Shown here: piece by piece, positions 12,501 to 26,000 of the stretch
Layout of the letters: every line of letters begins with the position of its first letter
Numbering within the stretch: the first letter of the stretch is position 1
DNA from: Monoplex corrugatus
Lineage: Eukaryota > Mollusca > Gastropoda > Littorinimorpha > Ranellidae
DNA length: 64,000 bases
Reading direction: 5' to 3'
NCBI GenBank assembly: GCA_030674185.1
Contig: JAPXFY010000021.1
Span: 73,077,221-73,141,220, forward strand
Notes under the pieces: model-generated
The model's input: only the letters and a program-made list of their open reading frames with translations
The model's database searches: none
Told to the model about the DNA's origin: nothing
Translations under genes and position numbers: made by a program

Positions 12501-15500
12501 CTCTGCTCACTCCTGTGTCACTAACCAAACTCCAGTCATTTCAGCTCTTCAACACATCTCCAAATCCACCAAAACTGAGGTCACCATGACAGGCCACAAA
12601 ATCAACTACAATTGTTCACAATGCTATGATAATAAGAATGGGGATGACAGTGATGGTGCTGTGAAGTTCCCTTATAACTGTGTGATGGTGCTGTAATGAC
12701 AATGGGGTTGACAGTGATGGTGTGAAGTTCCCTTATAACTGTGTGATGGTGCTGTAATGACAATGGGGTTGACAGTGATGGTGTGAAGTTCCCTTATAAC
12801 TGTGTGATGGGTCTGTAATGGCAATGGGGTTGACAGTGATGGTGTGAAGTTCCCTTATAACTGTGTGATGGTGCTGTGAAGTTCCCTTATAACTGTGTAA
12901 TGGTGCTGTGAAGTTCCCTTATAACTGTGTGATGGTGCTGTAATGACAATGGGATGACAGTGATGGTGCTGTGATGACAATGGGGATGACAGTGATGGTG
13001 CTGTAATGACAATGGGGATGACAGTGATGGTGCTGTGATGACAATGGGGATGACAGTGATGGTGCTGGGGATGACAGTGATGGTGCTGTGATGACAATGG
13101 GATGACAGTGATGGTGCTGTGATGACAATGGGGATGACGTGATGGTGCTGTGATGACAATGGGGATGACATGGTGATGGTGCTGTGATGACAATGGGGAT
13201 GACAGTGATGGTGTTGTGATGACAATGGGGATGATGGTGATGGTGTTGTGATGACAATGGGGATGATGGTGATGGTGCTGTGATGACAATGGGGATGACG
13301 GTGATGGTGTGTGATGACAATGGGATGAAGTGATGGTGCTGTGATGACAATGGGGATGATGTGATGGTGCTGTGATGACAATGTGGATGACAGTGATGGT
13401 GCTGTGATGACAATGTGGATGACAGTGATGGTGCTGTAATGACAATGGGGATGACAGTGATGGTGCTGTGATGACAATGGGGATGATGGTGATGGTGCTG
13501 TGATGACAATGGGGATGATGGTGATGGTGCTGTGATGACAATGGGGATGACGGTGATGGTGCTGTGATGACAATGGGATGACAGTGATGGTGCTGTGATG
13601 ACAATGGGGATGACGGTGATGGTGCTGTGATGACAATGGGGATGACGGTGATGGTGCTGTAATGACAATGGGGATGACAGTGATGGTGCTGTAATGACAA
13701 TGGGGATGACGGTGATGGTGCTGTGATGACAATGGGGATGACGGTGATGGTGTTGTGATGACAATGGGGATGACAGTGATGGTGCTGTGATGACAATGGG
13801 GATGACGGTGATGGTGCTGTGATGACAATGGGGATGATGTGATGGTGTTGTGATGACAATGGGGATGACGGTGATGGTGCTGTGATGACAATGGGGATGA
13901 CAGTGATGGTGCTGTGATGACAATGGGATGACAGTGATGGTGCTGTGATGACAATGGGGATGACAGTGATGGTGTTGTGATGACAATGGGGATGACAGTG
14001 ATGGTGCTGTGATGACAATGGGGATGACAGTGATGGTGCTGTGATGACAATGGGATGACAGTGATGGTGTTGTGATGACAATGGGGATGACAGTGATGGT
14101 GCTGTGATGACAATGGGGATGACGGTGATGGTGCTGTGATGACAATGGGGATGATGGTGATGGTGCTGTGATGACAATGGGGATGACAGTGATGGTGCTG
14201 TGATGACAATGGGGATGACGGTGATGGTGCTGTGATGACAATGGGGATGACAGTGATGGTGCTGTGATGACAATGGGGATGACAGTGATGGTGCTGTGAT
14301 GACAATGGGGATGACAGTGATGGTGCTGTGATGACAATGGGGATGACAGTGATGGTGCTGTGATGACAATGGGGATGACAGTGATGGTGCTGTATGACAA
14401 TGGGGATGACAGTGATGGTGCTGTGATGACAATGGGGATGACAGTGATGGTGCTGTAATGACAATGGGGATGACAGTGATGGTGCTGTGATGACAATGGG
14501 GATGACAGTGATGGTGCTGTGATGACAATGGGGATGACGGTGATGGTGCTGTGATGACAATGGGGATGACAGTGATGGTGCTGTGATGACAATGGGGATG
14601 ACGGTGATGGTGCTGTGATGACAATGGGGATGACGGTGATGGTGCTGTGATGACAATGGGGATGACGGTGATGGTGCTGTGATGACAATGGGGATGACGG
14701 TGATGGTGCTGTGATGACAATGGGGATGACGGTGATGGTGCTGTGATGACAATGGGGATGACAGTGATGGTGCTGTGATGACAATGGGGATGACAGTGAT
14801 GGTGCTGTGATGACAATGGGGATGACAGTGATGGTGCTGTGATGACAATGGGGATGACAGTGATGGTGCTGTGATGACAATGGGGATGACAGTGATGGTG
14901 CTGTGATGACAATGGGGATGACAGTGATGGTGCTGTGATGACAATGGGGATGACAGTGATGGTGCTGTGATGACAATGGGGATGACAGTGATGGTGCTGT
15001 GATGACAATGGGGATGACAGTGATGGTGCTGTGATGACAATGGGGATGACAGTGATGGTGCTGTGATGACAATGGGGATGACAGTGATGGTGCTGTGATG
15101 ACAATGGGGATGACAGTGATGGTGCTGTGATGACAATGGGGATGACAGTGATGGTGCTGTGATGACAATGGGGATGACGTGATGGTGCTGTGATGACAAT
15201 GGGGATGACAGTGATGGTGCTGTGATGACAATGGGGATGACGGTGATGGTGCTGTGATGACAATGGGGATGACAGTGATGGTGCTGTGATGACAATGGGG
15301 ATGACGTGATGGTGCTGTGATGACAATGGGGATGACGGTGATGGTGCTGTGATGACAATGGGGATGACGGTGATGGTGCTGTGATGACAATGGGGATGAC
15401 GATGATGGTGCTGTGATGACAATGGGGATACCGGTGATGGTGCTGTGATGACAATGGGGATGACAGTGATGGTGCTGTGATGACAATGGGGATGACGTGA

Positions 15501-17934
15501 TGGTGCTGTGAATGACAATGGGTGATGATGGTGATGGTGCTGTGATGACAATGGGGATGACGGTGATGGTGCTGTGATGACAATGGGGATGACGGTGATG
15601 GTGCTGTGATGACAATGGGGATGACAGTGATGGTGCTGTGATGACAATGGGGATGACAGTGATGGTGCTGTGATGACAATGGGGATGATGGTGATGGTGC
15701 TGTGATGACAATGGGGATGATGGTGATGGTGCTGTGATGACAATGTGATGAAGTGATGGTGCTGTATGACAATGGGATGAGTGATGGTGCTGTGATGACA
15801 ATGGGGATGACAGTGATGGTGTTGTGATGACAATGGGGATGACAGTGATGGTGCTGTAATGACAATGTGGATGACGGTGATGGTGCTGTGATGACAATGG
15901 GGATGACGGTGATGGTGCTGGGGAGTTCCCTTATAACTGTGTGACAGCACTATATGCACTAGACAACAAGGTAGACAGACACCTATGTATTGGTCAGAAA
16001 ACTTCAGAAACAGCCTTAAGGATACAGCTGTAAAGTGGATGAGACTTGACTGTGTGGTGCCATGCTTTACAACAAATCCATGGTAAGCTCAATGCTGGGG
16101 TGTCACACAAAACCCTTACAATAATTCTTTGGACTTACTAGAGGTTCCAAGCCATGACCTGCTAATCTATCGTGTGTTGTGCTGACTACTCACCATGCTG
16201 ACTGGTACGGTAAGAGGTGTGGTTTTATTACTACCAATATTATTGTTACTTGCATGATTGTCATCATCATTATTATTACATAAATTATGACTAACAGTTC
16301 TCTCAGCTTCTCCGCCACTTTCAGCCTTTCACTTTAATGTTCATGTTTGAATAACTCCAGATCAAAGGCTGATGCTTGTTCTCCTTTCACTTCTCCTTAT
16401 TTCTTCTTTTTGTCAAGCCACTTGTGGGGATGAATGTGGTCCTGCCAGCTGTTATGGAGCTTGGTGATAAGCAGAATGTAGTCGGTCACACCTCCTTGTT
16501 ACTACAGTTGATAAAGACAACATTGCTGCAATATGTGTTAAGTTGTCTGGTCCTCCTGACCACAGAGGCGGCTTGGTGAAGGCATTAATTTGAACTTATA
16601 GTTACTGTGTGTGCTGAGTCACTTGTGGCTGGTGTGGAGCCTCATCAAGGTCATTTCCTCCTTGCTGGACAGAATGTGGTAGCTGTCCCTTTGACTTAAT
16701 TACTCGTTTTTCAGATTTCACTCTGAGACATACTGACCTGAGGTGGTGGCAGTAGATGTTGTCGATGTTCCAGAGAAGAAAGCCAGACATGTATGTCACA
16801 AACGATGTCGCATACAGCACAGTGGCCACTTTATTCCGGTATTTTCTGTTGTCATCAAAAGAAAAAGAAAATCATACATACACGTCTCGTTTCACTGCAC
16901 ATTCTGTTTCATCACATGCACATCAGTAAATCAAATGTTTCCATCTTCTTCCATCTTCATTCACATATGGCACTAAAATCAAAATGAACCAAAATGAAAA
17001 AAGAAACCACAAAGTCTTTACAATCACATGAACAAATCAGTATCACTGAGAACACTATTCATGATTATCTTAAGTTACTATTCTTACGCTTCAATGATGA
17101 AAGTGTTTTAACTGTTGGACTCTCTCACATTATCCATAAACTTCCTGTATCATCAGCCAAGATACAAGGTACAAACTTAACCCTTTTACTCCCTCTGTGC
17201 AAGCTGGTGGACAGGACGAAGGAGTGAAACAATTAACTTTTTGCAACTGGTGGATAGGGTGAGAGAGTGACAGGGTTAAAATGAGACTGGAATATATTTC
17301 TACCATCAGTCTGTTCCACCATCACACACCTCACACCTTTCCACGTGTCTCACACATCCCATACCCATCAAGTCAATACAACCTGAAGCATATAGGCTAC
17401 ATGTATACACAAACTCACTTATACAGATCTGTCTTATGTACAGCTGGCTGTCTGGCTCTTTAACAGTCATGGACCCAAGATCTGATATCTTGACTTCAAT
17501 ATCCCAGCTCACAACATATAAACTGGCCCGTCTTAATATTTTCATCATTCTGGTGATATCTTAGTATTTCGCAGGTCCTGCCCACCACTCCTTCTCACGT
17601 CCATTTAATAATCTTGCCAGCATAGAGGATTTTGCACAAGCTCAAGGAGTTTGCCCAGTTAACAGACAGAAAATTGGGTGAAGTGTATACAGAATTAACT
17701 GAGTGTGATGAATCCCTCTGGATAAACTTGAAATTGCAGTCTTATGTCACGGTGATGAGAAACATCATCTTTGTTATAGTAGTTTTTTCTTCCAAAGTCA
17801 CAACATGTCTAAACTACATTAAAAATATTCCACAAACCAGATCTAAAGCAATAGTATAATTTGTATTGAGTTTATTGTATTATTACATGCTGCATTGCAT
17901 AGTACTCTGTCATGTTTTCCTGTATTGTAATATG

Positions 17935-17976
<42 letters not shown>

Positions 17977-18089
17977 TGTGTGTGTGTGTGTGTGTGGTGC
18001 GCGCGCGTGCGTGCGTGCGTGTGTGGTGCGCTGTGCGCATGCATGCATGCGTGCGTGTTGTGTGTGTGTGTGCATGTGTGTGTGTTGTG

Positions 18090-18146
<57 letters not shown>

Positions 18147-18637
18147 GCATGCGAGTAACAACACATTTTTTGGCCAATAAAACTGGCCGCTCTGCGAGAG
18201 AAGAGCACATGACTCATACAGAGATCAGTGCAAAGGCAAAAGAAAGAAAAACTTATAACTATATAAGACAGTAAGAAATATAGAAAATGGAAAGAGATAG
18301 AGACCTTTGAACCTGGCTTAACTCACAGAGAGAGAGACAGAGAGACAGACAGAGAGACAGCCAGAGAAAGAGCATACAATCCCAAACCAAAACTGTGATT
18401 GACTTAATAATGAATACATATTTTCAGTGCAAATACTGGTTTTCCCTCACATCCCAACATACAATCAGACATTAAGATATGAAGCAAATGTCAACCCCAC
18501 ACACAATTACCACATTACATCTCGCTGACAATTACAGTTTGTGAAAACAGTTAATACAGTAATCATCTCCATTTCTCACTGTGCATTTACTTCTCTCTCT
18601 CCCTCTCATACACACACATGCACATATCAAGAACACA

Positions 18638-18699
<62 letters not shown>

Positions 18700-20022
18700 A
18701 AAATCACATTCTACACACACCATTACAGTATTAGTACTCACTCTAGACCAAACAGGTTATGAAAACTAAAAACAACAAATCATTTTTGTTATTGTCTAAC
18801 TACACACATGATAAGATATCCACACCATCCTAACAATCACCAGCTCTCCCATTTTATACAAAAACTATCACACACAAAAAAATCTAAATTCTGTATTTCT
18901 CAAAATCACTGTAACCTTGGACAACCATCATATTGATGTTTAAAGCCCAGCTGACTGCGTAGAGCCATATCAGGGCTATAACCGTTTCAAAACACATACA
19001 AAACTTCAACAGGAGGAAAAAAAGAAAAGAAAATTAAGTACACAATATCACTGCATTTGTGCACATAGTCTAAGGAGACACCCCTGGCGTTGACCACTCC
19101 GTCTAATTTATCTCACAGGGCATTTAAGAAAATCCATACCTGAATACCTAAGGAAACTAAAGCATATGTAAAAATGGGCATAAATTACCTAAAGTTGCTT
19201 CCGCATATCTCACTTCCTTAGAGCCAAAAATGCGCTTAATACATGTACCCAATTATCAATCCTAAGAAAAAGTATGCAAGACTTTATCAAACACATACAG
19301 GTGAATGGACCAGCAAGGCCGAAAATGATAGGAAGGAATGACAGAAAGCAAAGGAACAAGGCAGAAACAAAGAGAGTGACAGAAAAGAGGAAATATCTAG
19401 CATACAGTTTCCAGAAGGTGGGGATACTGAAAGAACCTGCAGCATTCCCACATGGGAACATCACATGAAATTAAATTTGATGTGAAGCGAGGACAAAGAC
19501 AGACTGTAACAAGAGTGGAAACAATGGGAATATTGTCACAGTTCCTGATAAAGTGCTGTTCACATGTCTTCCTCAGAAAGTACTGATCTTAGGCATTGTT
19601 ACGGTCTGTATCACCTTGATACTGAACCTCCAAACTGATTTATTCACAACTTCTTAACAGTCTACACCTATGACTTCCAAACTGATTCACTCACAACTTA
19701 ACAGTCTACACCTTTGACTTCCAAACTTATTCATTCACATCTTCTTAACATCTACACCTATGACCTCCAAACTGATTCACTCACAACTTAACAGTCTACA
19801 CCTTTGACTTCCAAACTGATTCATTCACAACTTCTTAACAGTCTACACCTATGACTTCCAAACTGATTCATTCACAACTTAACACTAACAGTCTACACCT
19901 ATGACTTCCAAACTGATTTATTCACAACTTCTTAACAGTCTACACCTTTGATCCAATGGGACAAGATCCATCCCAAAACAGCTGAGAAAATGTTGCAAAC
20001 ACACTTTTGTCAAAGGCACAAA

Positions 20023-20078
<56 letters not shown>

Positions 20079-23000
20079 CTCCTTGGTCAATATGAAACAA
20101 TTTCTTTTTTCTAGTTAAATAAAAAAAGTTTTTAAAAATGGACACTGACACCACACAACAATTATAGAGCCTGTAGATTTGTGTTGGTATATAAGCTTTC
20201 AACTCTACAAGCATTATAGCAATAAAATAACACAGCTGTGACAGAAGTAAAAGATAATATTTTGACGAAACCTCACAGATTTTCAAAAATTTCAAAGTAT
20301 CACTTTTTTCATCAGCTGTAACCACTTTGAAAATACCGACGTACAAAACAATAACAAGAAGAACACCATGCACACATTTTTCTTATCAAACACATCCATA
20401 TACCTATCCACACACACATACAATAAATATGCTGATAGCAACAAGATGGTGCTGCCATACCTATGTATGCGTGCTGATCAGTGTTATTGTCAAATTATGT
20501 CAGTCCTAAATCAGACAAAGACATCTGAAGTAGACTGTGTCTCCTGTGTTGATCACTGACAGAACAAAACATGGAGTTTTGAAGAACAAAGAAATAGATA
20601 CACACTGAACAAAGAGTAAGCAGACTGAAGAGTAAGCCATGGACGATAATCAACAGGAAAGAAGAAGCAACAAGAGACAACGGGCAACACACTAAAATTT
20701 GTCGTCCCCCAAACTTGACGTGAAAGGAAGAAACTGCTGAGCCAGTGGAGAAAATTCATGAGGTTCTGGGACAGTTTCAAGACAGTGACAGAGGGAAAGA
20801 GGGAAGAGGAACCAGCATAAAGGTTAGCAATTTTTCTCCCCGGTAATGGCCTTTGAAGTCTTGAACATTTATGAAGGCTTGTCATATGCAAATAAAAACG
20901 AAAGAAATAATAGTTACAGTTCTCACAAAATTTGAATAATTGTGCACAGGCTCTAAGAATAAACTTATGAAGCACTCAAGAGTTGTGGCAGACCTAAGGT
21001 GCCTTGTCAAGACTACAACAGATACATTGTAAATCAGACTGCTGACAGACCAAATCGTGTTCGGCGTACAAGATCAGTCTCTACAATCGTTACTGGGAAT
21101 GCAACAGCTGATGCTGACTTTGTGTACTGGCATGTCACAGCGCACAAGACAAGTTGGCAACAAATTATGCTAATAACAAGATCAGTCTCTACAATCGTTA
21201 CTGGAAATACAACAGCTGATGCTGACTTTGTGTACTGGCATGTCACAGCGCACAAGACAAGTTGGTAACAAATTACGCTAATAACAAGATCAGTCTCTAC
21301 AATCGTTACTGGGAATACAACAGCTGATGCTGACTTTGTGTACTGGCATGTCACAGCGCACAAGACAAGTTGGTAACAAATTACGCTAATAACAAGATCA
21401 GTCTCTACAATCGTTACTGGAAATACAACAGCTGATGCTGACTTTGTGTACTGGCATGTCACAGCGCACAAGACAAGTTGGCAACAAATTACGCTAATAA
21501 CAAGAAAGGCTCTTGATGTATGGGAGATCCATGCCTTTCAGAAAATGAAAGCAGAATAAAATAACAGTAATATACACATACCAGAGAGAGACTGAAGATC
21601 AATGAGAATCTGAGAGTTTGAAGAGAAGAAGAAAGAGATAGAAAGTGAAAACAAAAATCTTTAAGACCAATAACAAAAACCCAGAAGCAAGAAGAAAACA
21701 AGAGTAAAATGTTGATCAACGAGAAGCCTGCAAGATTTCCTCTTGACGCTGCAGTAACATACTAACATTAAACATCATTATTATGTTTATACACAATATC
21801 TGAGAACTGGTATAGAGGAAAAACCCCACAGGGCATAAAAGATGTTCTAGCATACAGGAGACAAAAAAGAAGCTGGTAATGATCAATGGAACAGAAATGA
21901 AGACCACTGGGGAAATACAAGTAATACTGCGAGTGAAGAATCCCAAGAACGAAAAGAAGAGTTACATTTTCTGAACACTGAGACAGTCATTAAAACAGAG
22001 AGAAAACCAGGACTAGGACTGAAGCTGTATAGTATATGCAGCTGATCACCTCAGCACCCAAGAGGATTCAGTGCATGCTACTCAGAAATCAAAAATGAAG
22101 GTACACAGCGGTGTACAAGCGGACAGCTGAGACGTACTTGGCCAACATTCTCACAAGAGCTGTCAGAAGGAAGGCGGAACAATAGGTCATCCACAAAGAA
22201 ACAATCTTCTACACAGAGTTGGAGAATAAATGCGCTATAAAAACTATCAATCAACCGTGACAGACCGATCAGTCTGCAGCAAGCAGTACTGGAAAACATG
22301 ACCATGACAATTCTAATGAACATCATTCAACAAGGTTGGCCAGACAAAAGACAACTTCAACTATAATGACAAGACTACTGTCCATTTAGGGAAGAACTTT
22401 CAATCCATAATGACAACGTTTTCAATAGCCACAGAGTGATCACACCACAAAAACAGAGAACTGACATACACCAGAAACTGCACACAATCCACTTCAGAAT
22501 TCACAGTTACATGAAGAAAGCTTGTAAGGTAGTCTACTGACCCAGGGTGAACTTGGACATAGAGGAATTTGCCAAGAAATGTGGCGCCTGCAACACATTT
22601 CAAGGTAGTCAGCAGAAGCAATCAATCATGAATACAGACACCCCTTACCTGCCCTGGAATAAATCATGAATACAGACACCCCTTACCTGCCCTGGAAAAC
22701 ACACTTCTTGCAACAGTTTTGAAAACAAGGGAAGAAGTACCAAGTGACTGCTGATTAATATTCAGATTTATTAGGAACTGATCGCCTGCAAACAAAATCA
22801 TCCAGAGAGGTCATCAGATGTGTGAAAGAACACATAGCTAGACACGCAATCTCAGAACATTTAACAACAGACAGAGGAACACAGTTTACATCATACCAGT
22901 TTGAGAAGATGAGCAAAATATACCTATTTCAACACATGACAAGGACCCCATACTACCCGCAGTCCAATGGAAAAGCACAAAGCCCAGTAAAAGTAGGAAA

Positions 23001-26000
23001 ATGTACACGAAAAAAGCAGAATACTACCATCAAGATACATAGCTAGCTTTACTTGATTTAATCAACATTTACACAGATTGTCAACAGCTCACCTTCCCAA
23101 ACATGTTAGAGAGAAGAACAAAAACCTAAGTACGAACTTAAAGCCACTGTACAAGCCATCAATTGATTACAGCAGTCAAGAAAGACCGGGATAAAACAAA
23201 ACCTAAGTATGAACTTAAAGCCACTGTACAAGCCATCAATTGATTACAGCAGTCAAGAAAGACCGGGATAAAACAAAACCTAAGTACCAACTTAAAGCCA
23301 CTGTACAAGCCATCAATTGATTACAGCAGTCAAGAAAGACCTCGATAAAACAAAACACAAGTACCAACTTAAAGCCACTGTACAAGCCATCAATTGATTA
23401 CAGCAGTCAAGAAAGACCTAGATAAAACAAAACACAAGTACCAACTTAAAGCCACTGTACAAGCCATCAATTGATTACAGCAGTCAAGAAAGACCAGGAT
23501 AAAACAAAACCTAAGTACCAACTTAAAGCCACTGTACAAGCCATCAATTGATTACAGCAGTCAAGAAAGACTTGGATAAAACAAAACCTAAGTACCAACT
23601 TAAAGCCACTGTACAAGCCAGCAATCATAGCAGTGGGATAAAAGAAAACCAAAGCAAGCACACTACACAACAAAAGTGCAGCAGAGCCGACAGAACTAAT
23701 TCCAGAACAGACTGTAAAGTTCCAACCACCAGAATGCAGAAAGTGGATCAGCACCAAAACGGATCAACAGGTGAATATACAACCATACAGCATTCAAAGG
23801 GAGGATGGACACCAGTCTCCAAGAAACCATCATCAGCAATGAGACACATCACAGAACTTCAGCAAATAACTAGTCTTCACTGACAGTTTCCAAGATGAAG
23901 CATTCAGAAAAGCAGCAGCAACTCGACATACCATTAAAGCAAACACTGGGGAAAAAAGTCAGCAAAACAGCCTGAACAAGTTGCCCCAGACTCGCCCAGC
24001 CAGTGAGGAGAAGAGTAAGCAACAAGTGTACCAGACAACAGCTGCAGATGACAGGACATCAGCAAAGCCACGTGGTAACAGTGCATCAAACTGGCCACCA
24101 AGCCACCAACCGGCCTGAGACTGTCCATTCAAGGAACCTAAGACAAGTCACTAAACCAACACACACAAGACAACCTGAACCTGACAGTCACTGAACCAAC
24201 ACACACAACACAACCTGAACCTGACAGTCACTGAACCAACACACACAACACAACCTGAACCTGACAGTCACTGAACCAACACACACAACACAACCTGACA
24301 CAGTCACTGAACCAACACACACAAACACAACCTGAACCTGACAGTCACTGAACCAACACACACAACACAACCTGACACAGTCACTGAACCAACACACACA
24401 ACACAACCTGACACAGTCACTGAACCAACACACACAACACAACCTGACACAGTCACTGAACCAACACACACACAAGACAACCTGACACAGTCACTGAACC
24501 AACACACACAAGACAACCTGACAGTCACTGAACCAACACACACAAGACAACCTGAACCTGACAGTCACTAAACCAACACACACAAGACAACCTGAACCTG
24601 ACAGTCACTGAACCAACACACACAACACAACCTGACACAGTCACTGAACCAACACACACAAGACAACCTGACACAGTCACTGAACCAACACACACAAGAC
24701 AACCTGAACCTGACACAGTCACTGAACCAAACACACACAACACAACCTGACACAGTCACTGAACCAACACACACAACACAACCTGAACCTGACAGTCACT
24801 GAACCAATACACACAACACAACCTGACACAGTCACTGAACCAACACACACAAGACAACCTGACACAGTCACTGAACCAACACACACAAGACAACCTGACA
24901 CAGTCACTGAACCAATACACACAACACAACCTGACACAGTCACTGAACCAACACACACAACACAACCTGACACAGTCACTGAACCAATACACACAACACA
25001 ACCTGACACAGTCACTGAACCAACACACACAACACAACCTGACACAGTCACTGAACCAACACACACAACACAACCTGACACAGTCACTGAACCAACACAC
25101 ACAAGACAACCTGACAGTCACTGAACCAACACACACAACACAACCTGACACAGTCACTGAACCAACACACACAACACAACCTGACACAGTCACTGAACCA
25201 ACACACACAAGACAACCTGACAACAAAAAACCAGTCACTAAACCAACACACACAACACAACCTGACACAGTCACTGAAACCACAACAACCACACCACTGA
25301 CCAAACACGACAACCTGACACAGTCACTGAACCAACACACACAAACAACCTGACACAGTCACTGAACCAACACACACAAGACAACCTGAACCTGACAGTC
25401 ACTGAACCAATACACACAACACAACCTGACACAGTCACTGAACCAACACACACAACACGCGACAAACCTGAACCTGACAGTCACTGAACCAACACAACAA
25501 CACAACCTGACACAGTCACTGAACCAACACACACAAACAACCTGACACAGTCACTGAACCAACACACAAGACAACCTGACACAGTCACTGAACCAACACA
25601 CACAACACAACCTGACACAGTCACTGAACCAACACACACAAGACAACCTGACACAGTCACTGAACCAACACACACAACACAACCTGACACAGTCACTGAA
25701 CCAACACACACAACACAACCTGACACAGTCACTGAACCAACACACACAAGACAACCTGACACAGTCACTGAACCAACACACACAACACAACCTGACACAG
25801 TCACTGAACCAACACACACACAACCTGACACAGTCACTGAACCAACACACACAACACAACCTGACACAGTCACTGAACCAACACACACAACACAACCCTG
25901 ACACAGTCACTAAACCAACACACACAACACAAACTGAACCTCAGACAGTCCAGTCAAGGAACAGAGACAGACACTGAACCAACACACACAAGACAACCTG

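Noticed and set aside
12855..15959. Three overlapping minus-strand frames of about 1000 codons, rich in His, Ser and Pro
   Set aside because: They are the same 32-bp repeat read in three frames; the unit has no stops on that strand, so length says nothing about coding.
17843..18274. Cys/Val-rich and Thr/His-rich frames over dinucleotide runs (also at 47111-47877, 49454-50141, 53160-54557, 63408-63965)
   Set aside because: TG/CA dinucleotide and tetranucleotide repeats are stop-free in several frames.
21034..21471. 145-codon minus-strand frame over the 108-bp repeat
   Set aside because: The unit is a multiple of three without stops; no domain, and no similarity apart from its own repetition.
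24188..25925. Repeated CVGSVTVSG frames on the minus strand
   Set aside because: The opposite strand of the minisatellite in the Gypsy tail; the unit changes length, so no frame persists.
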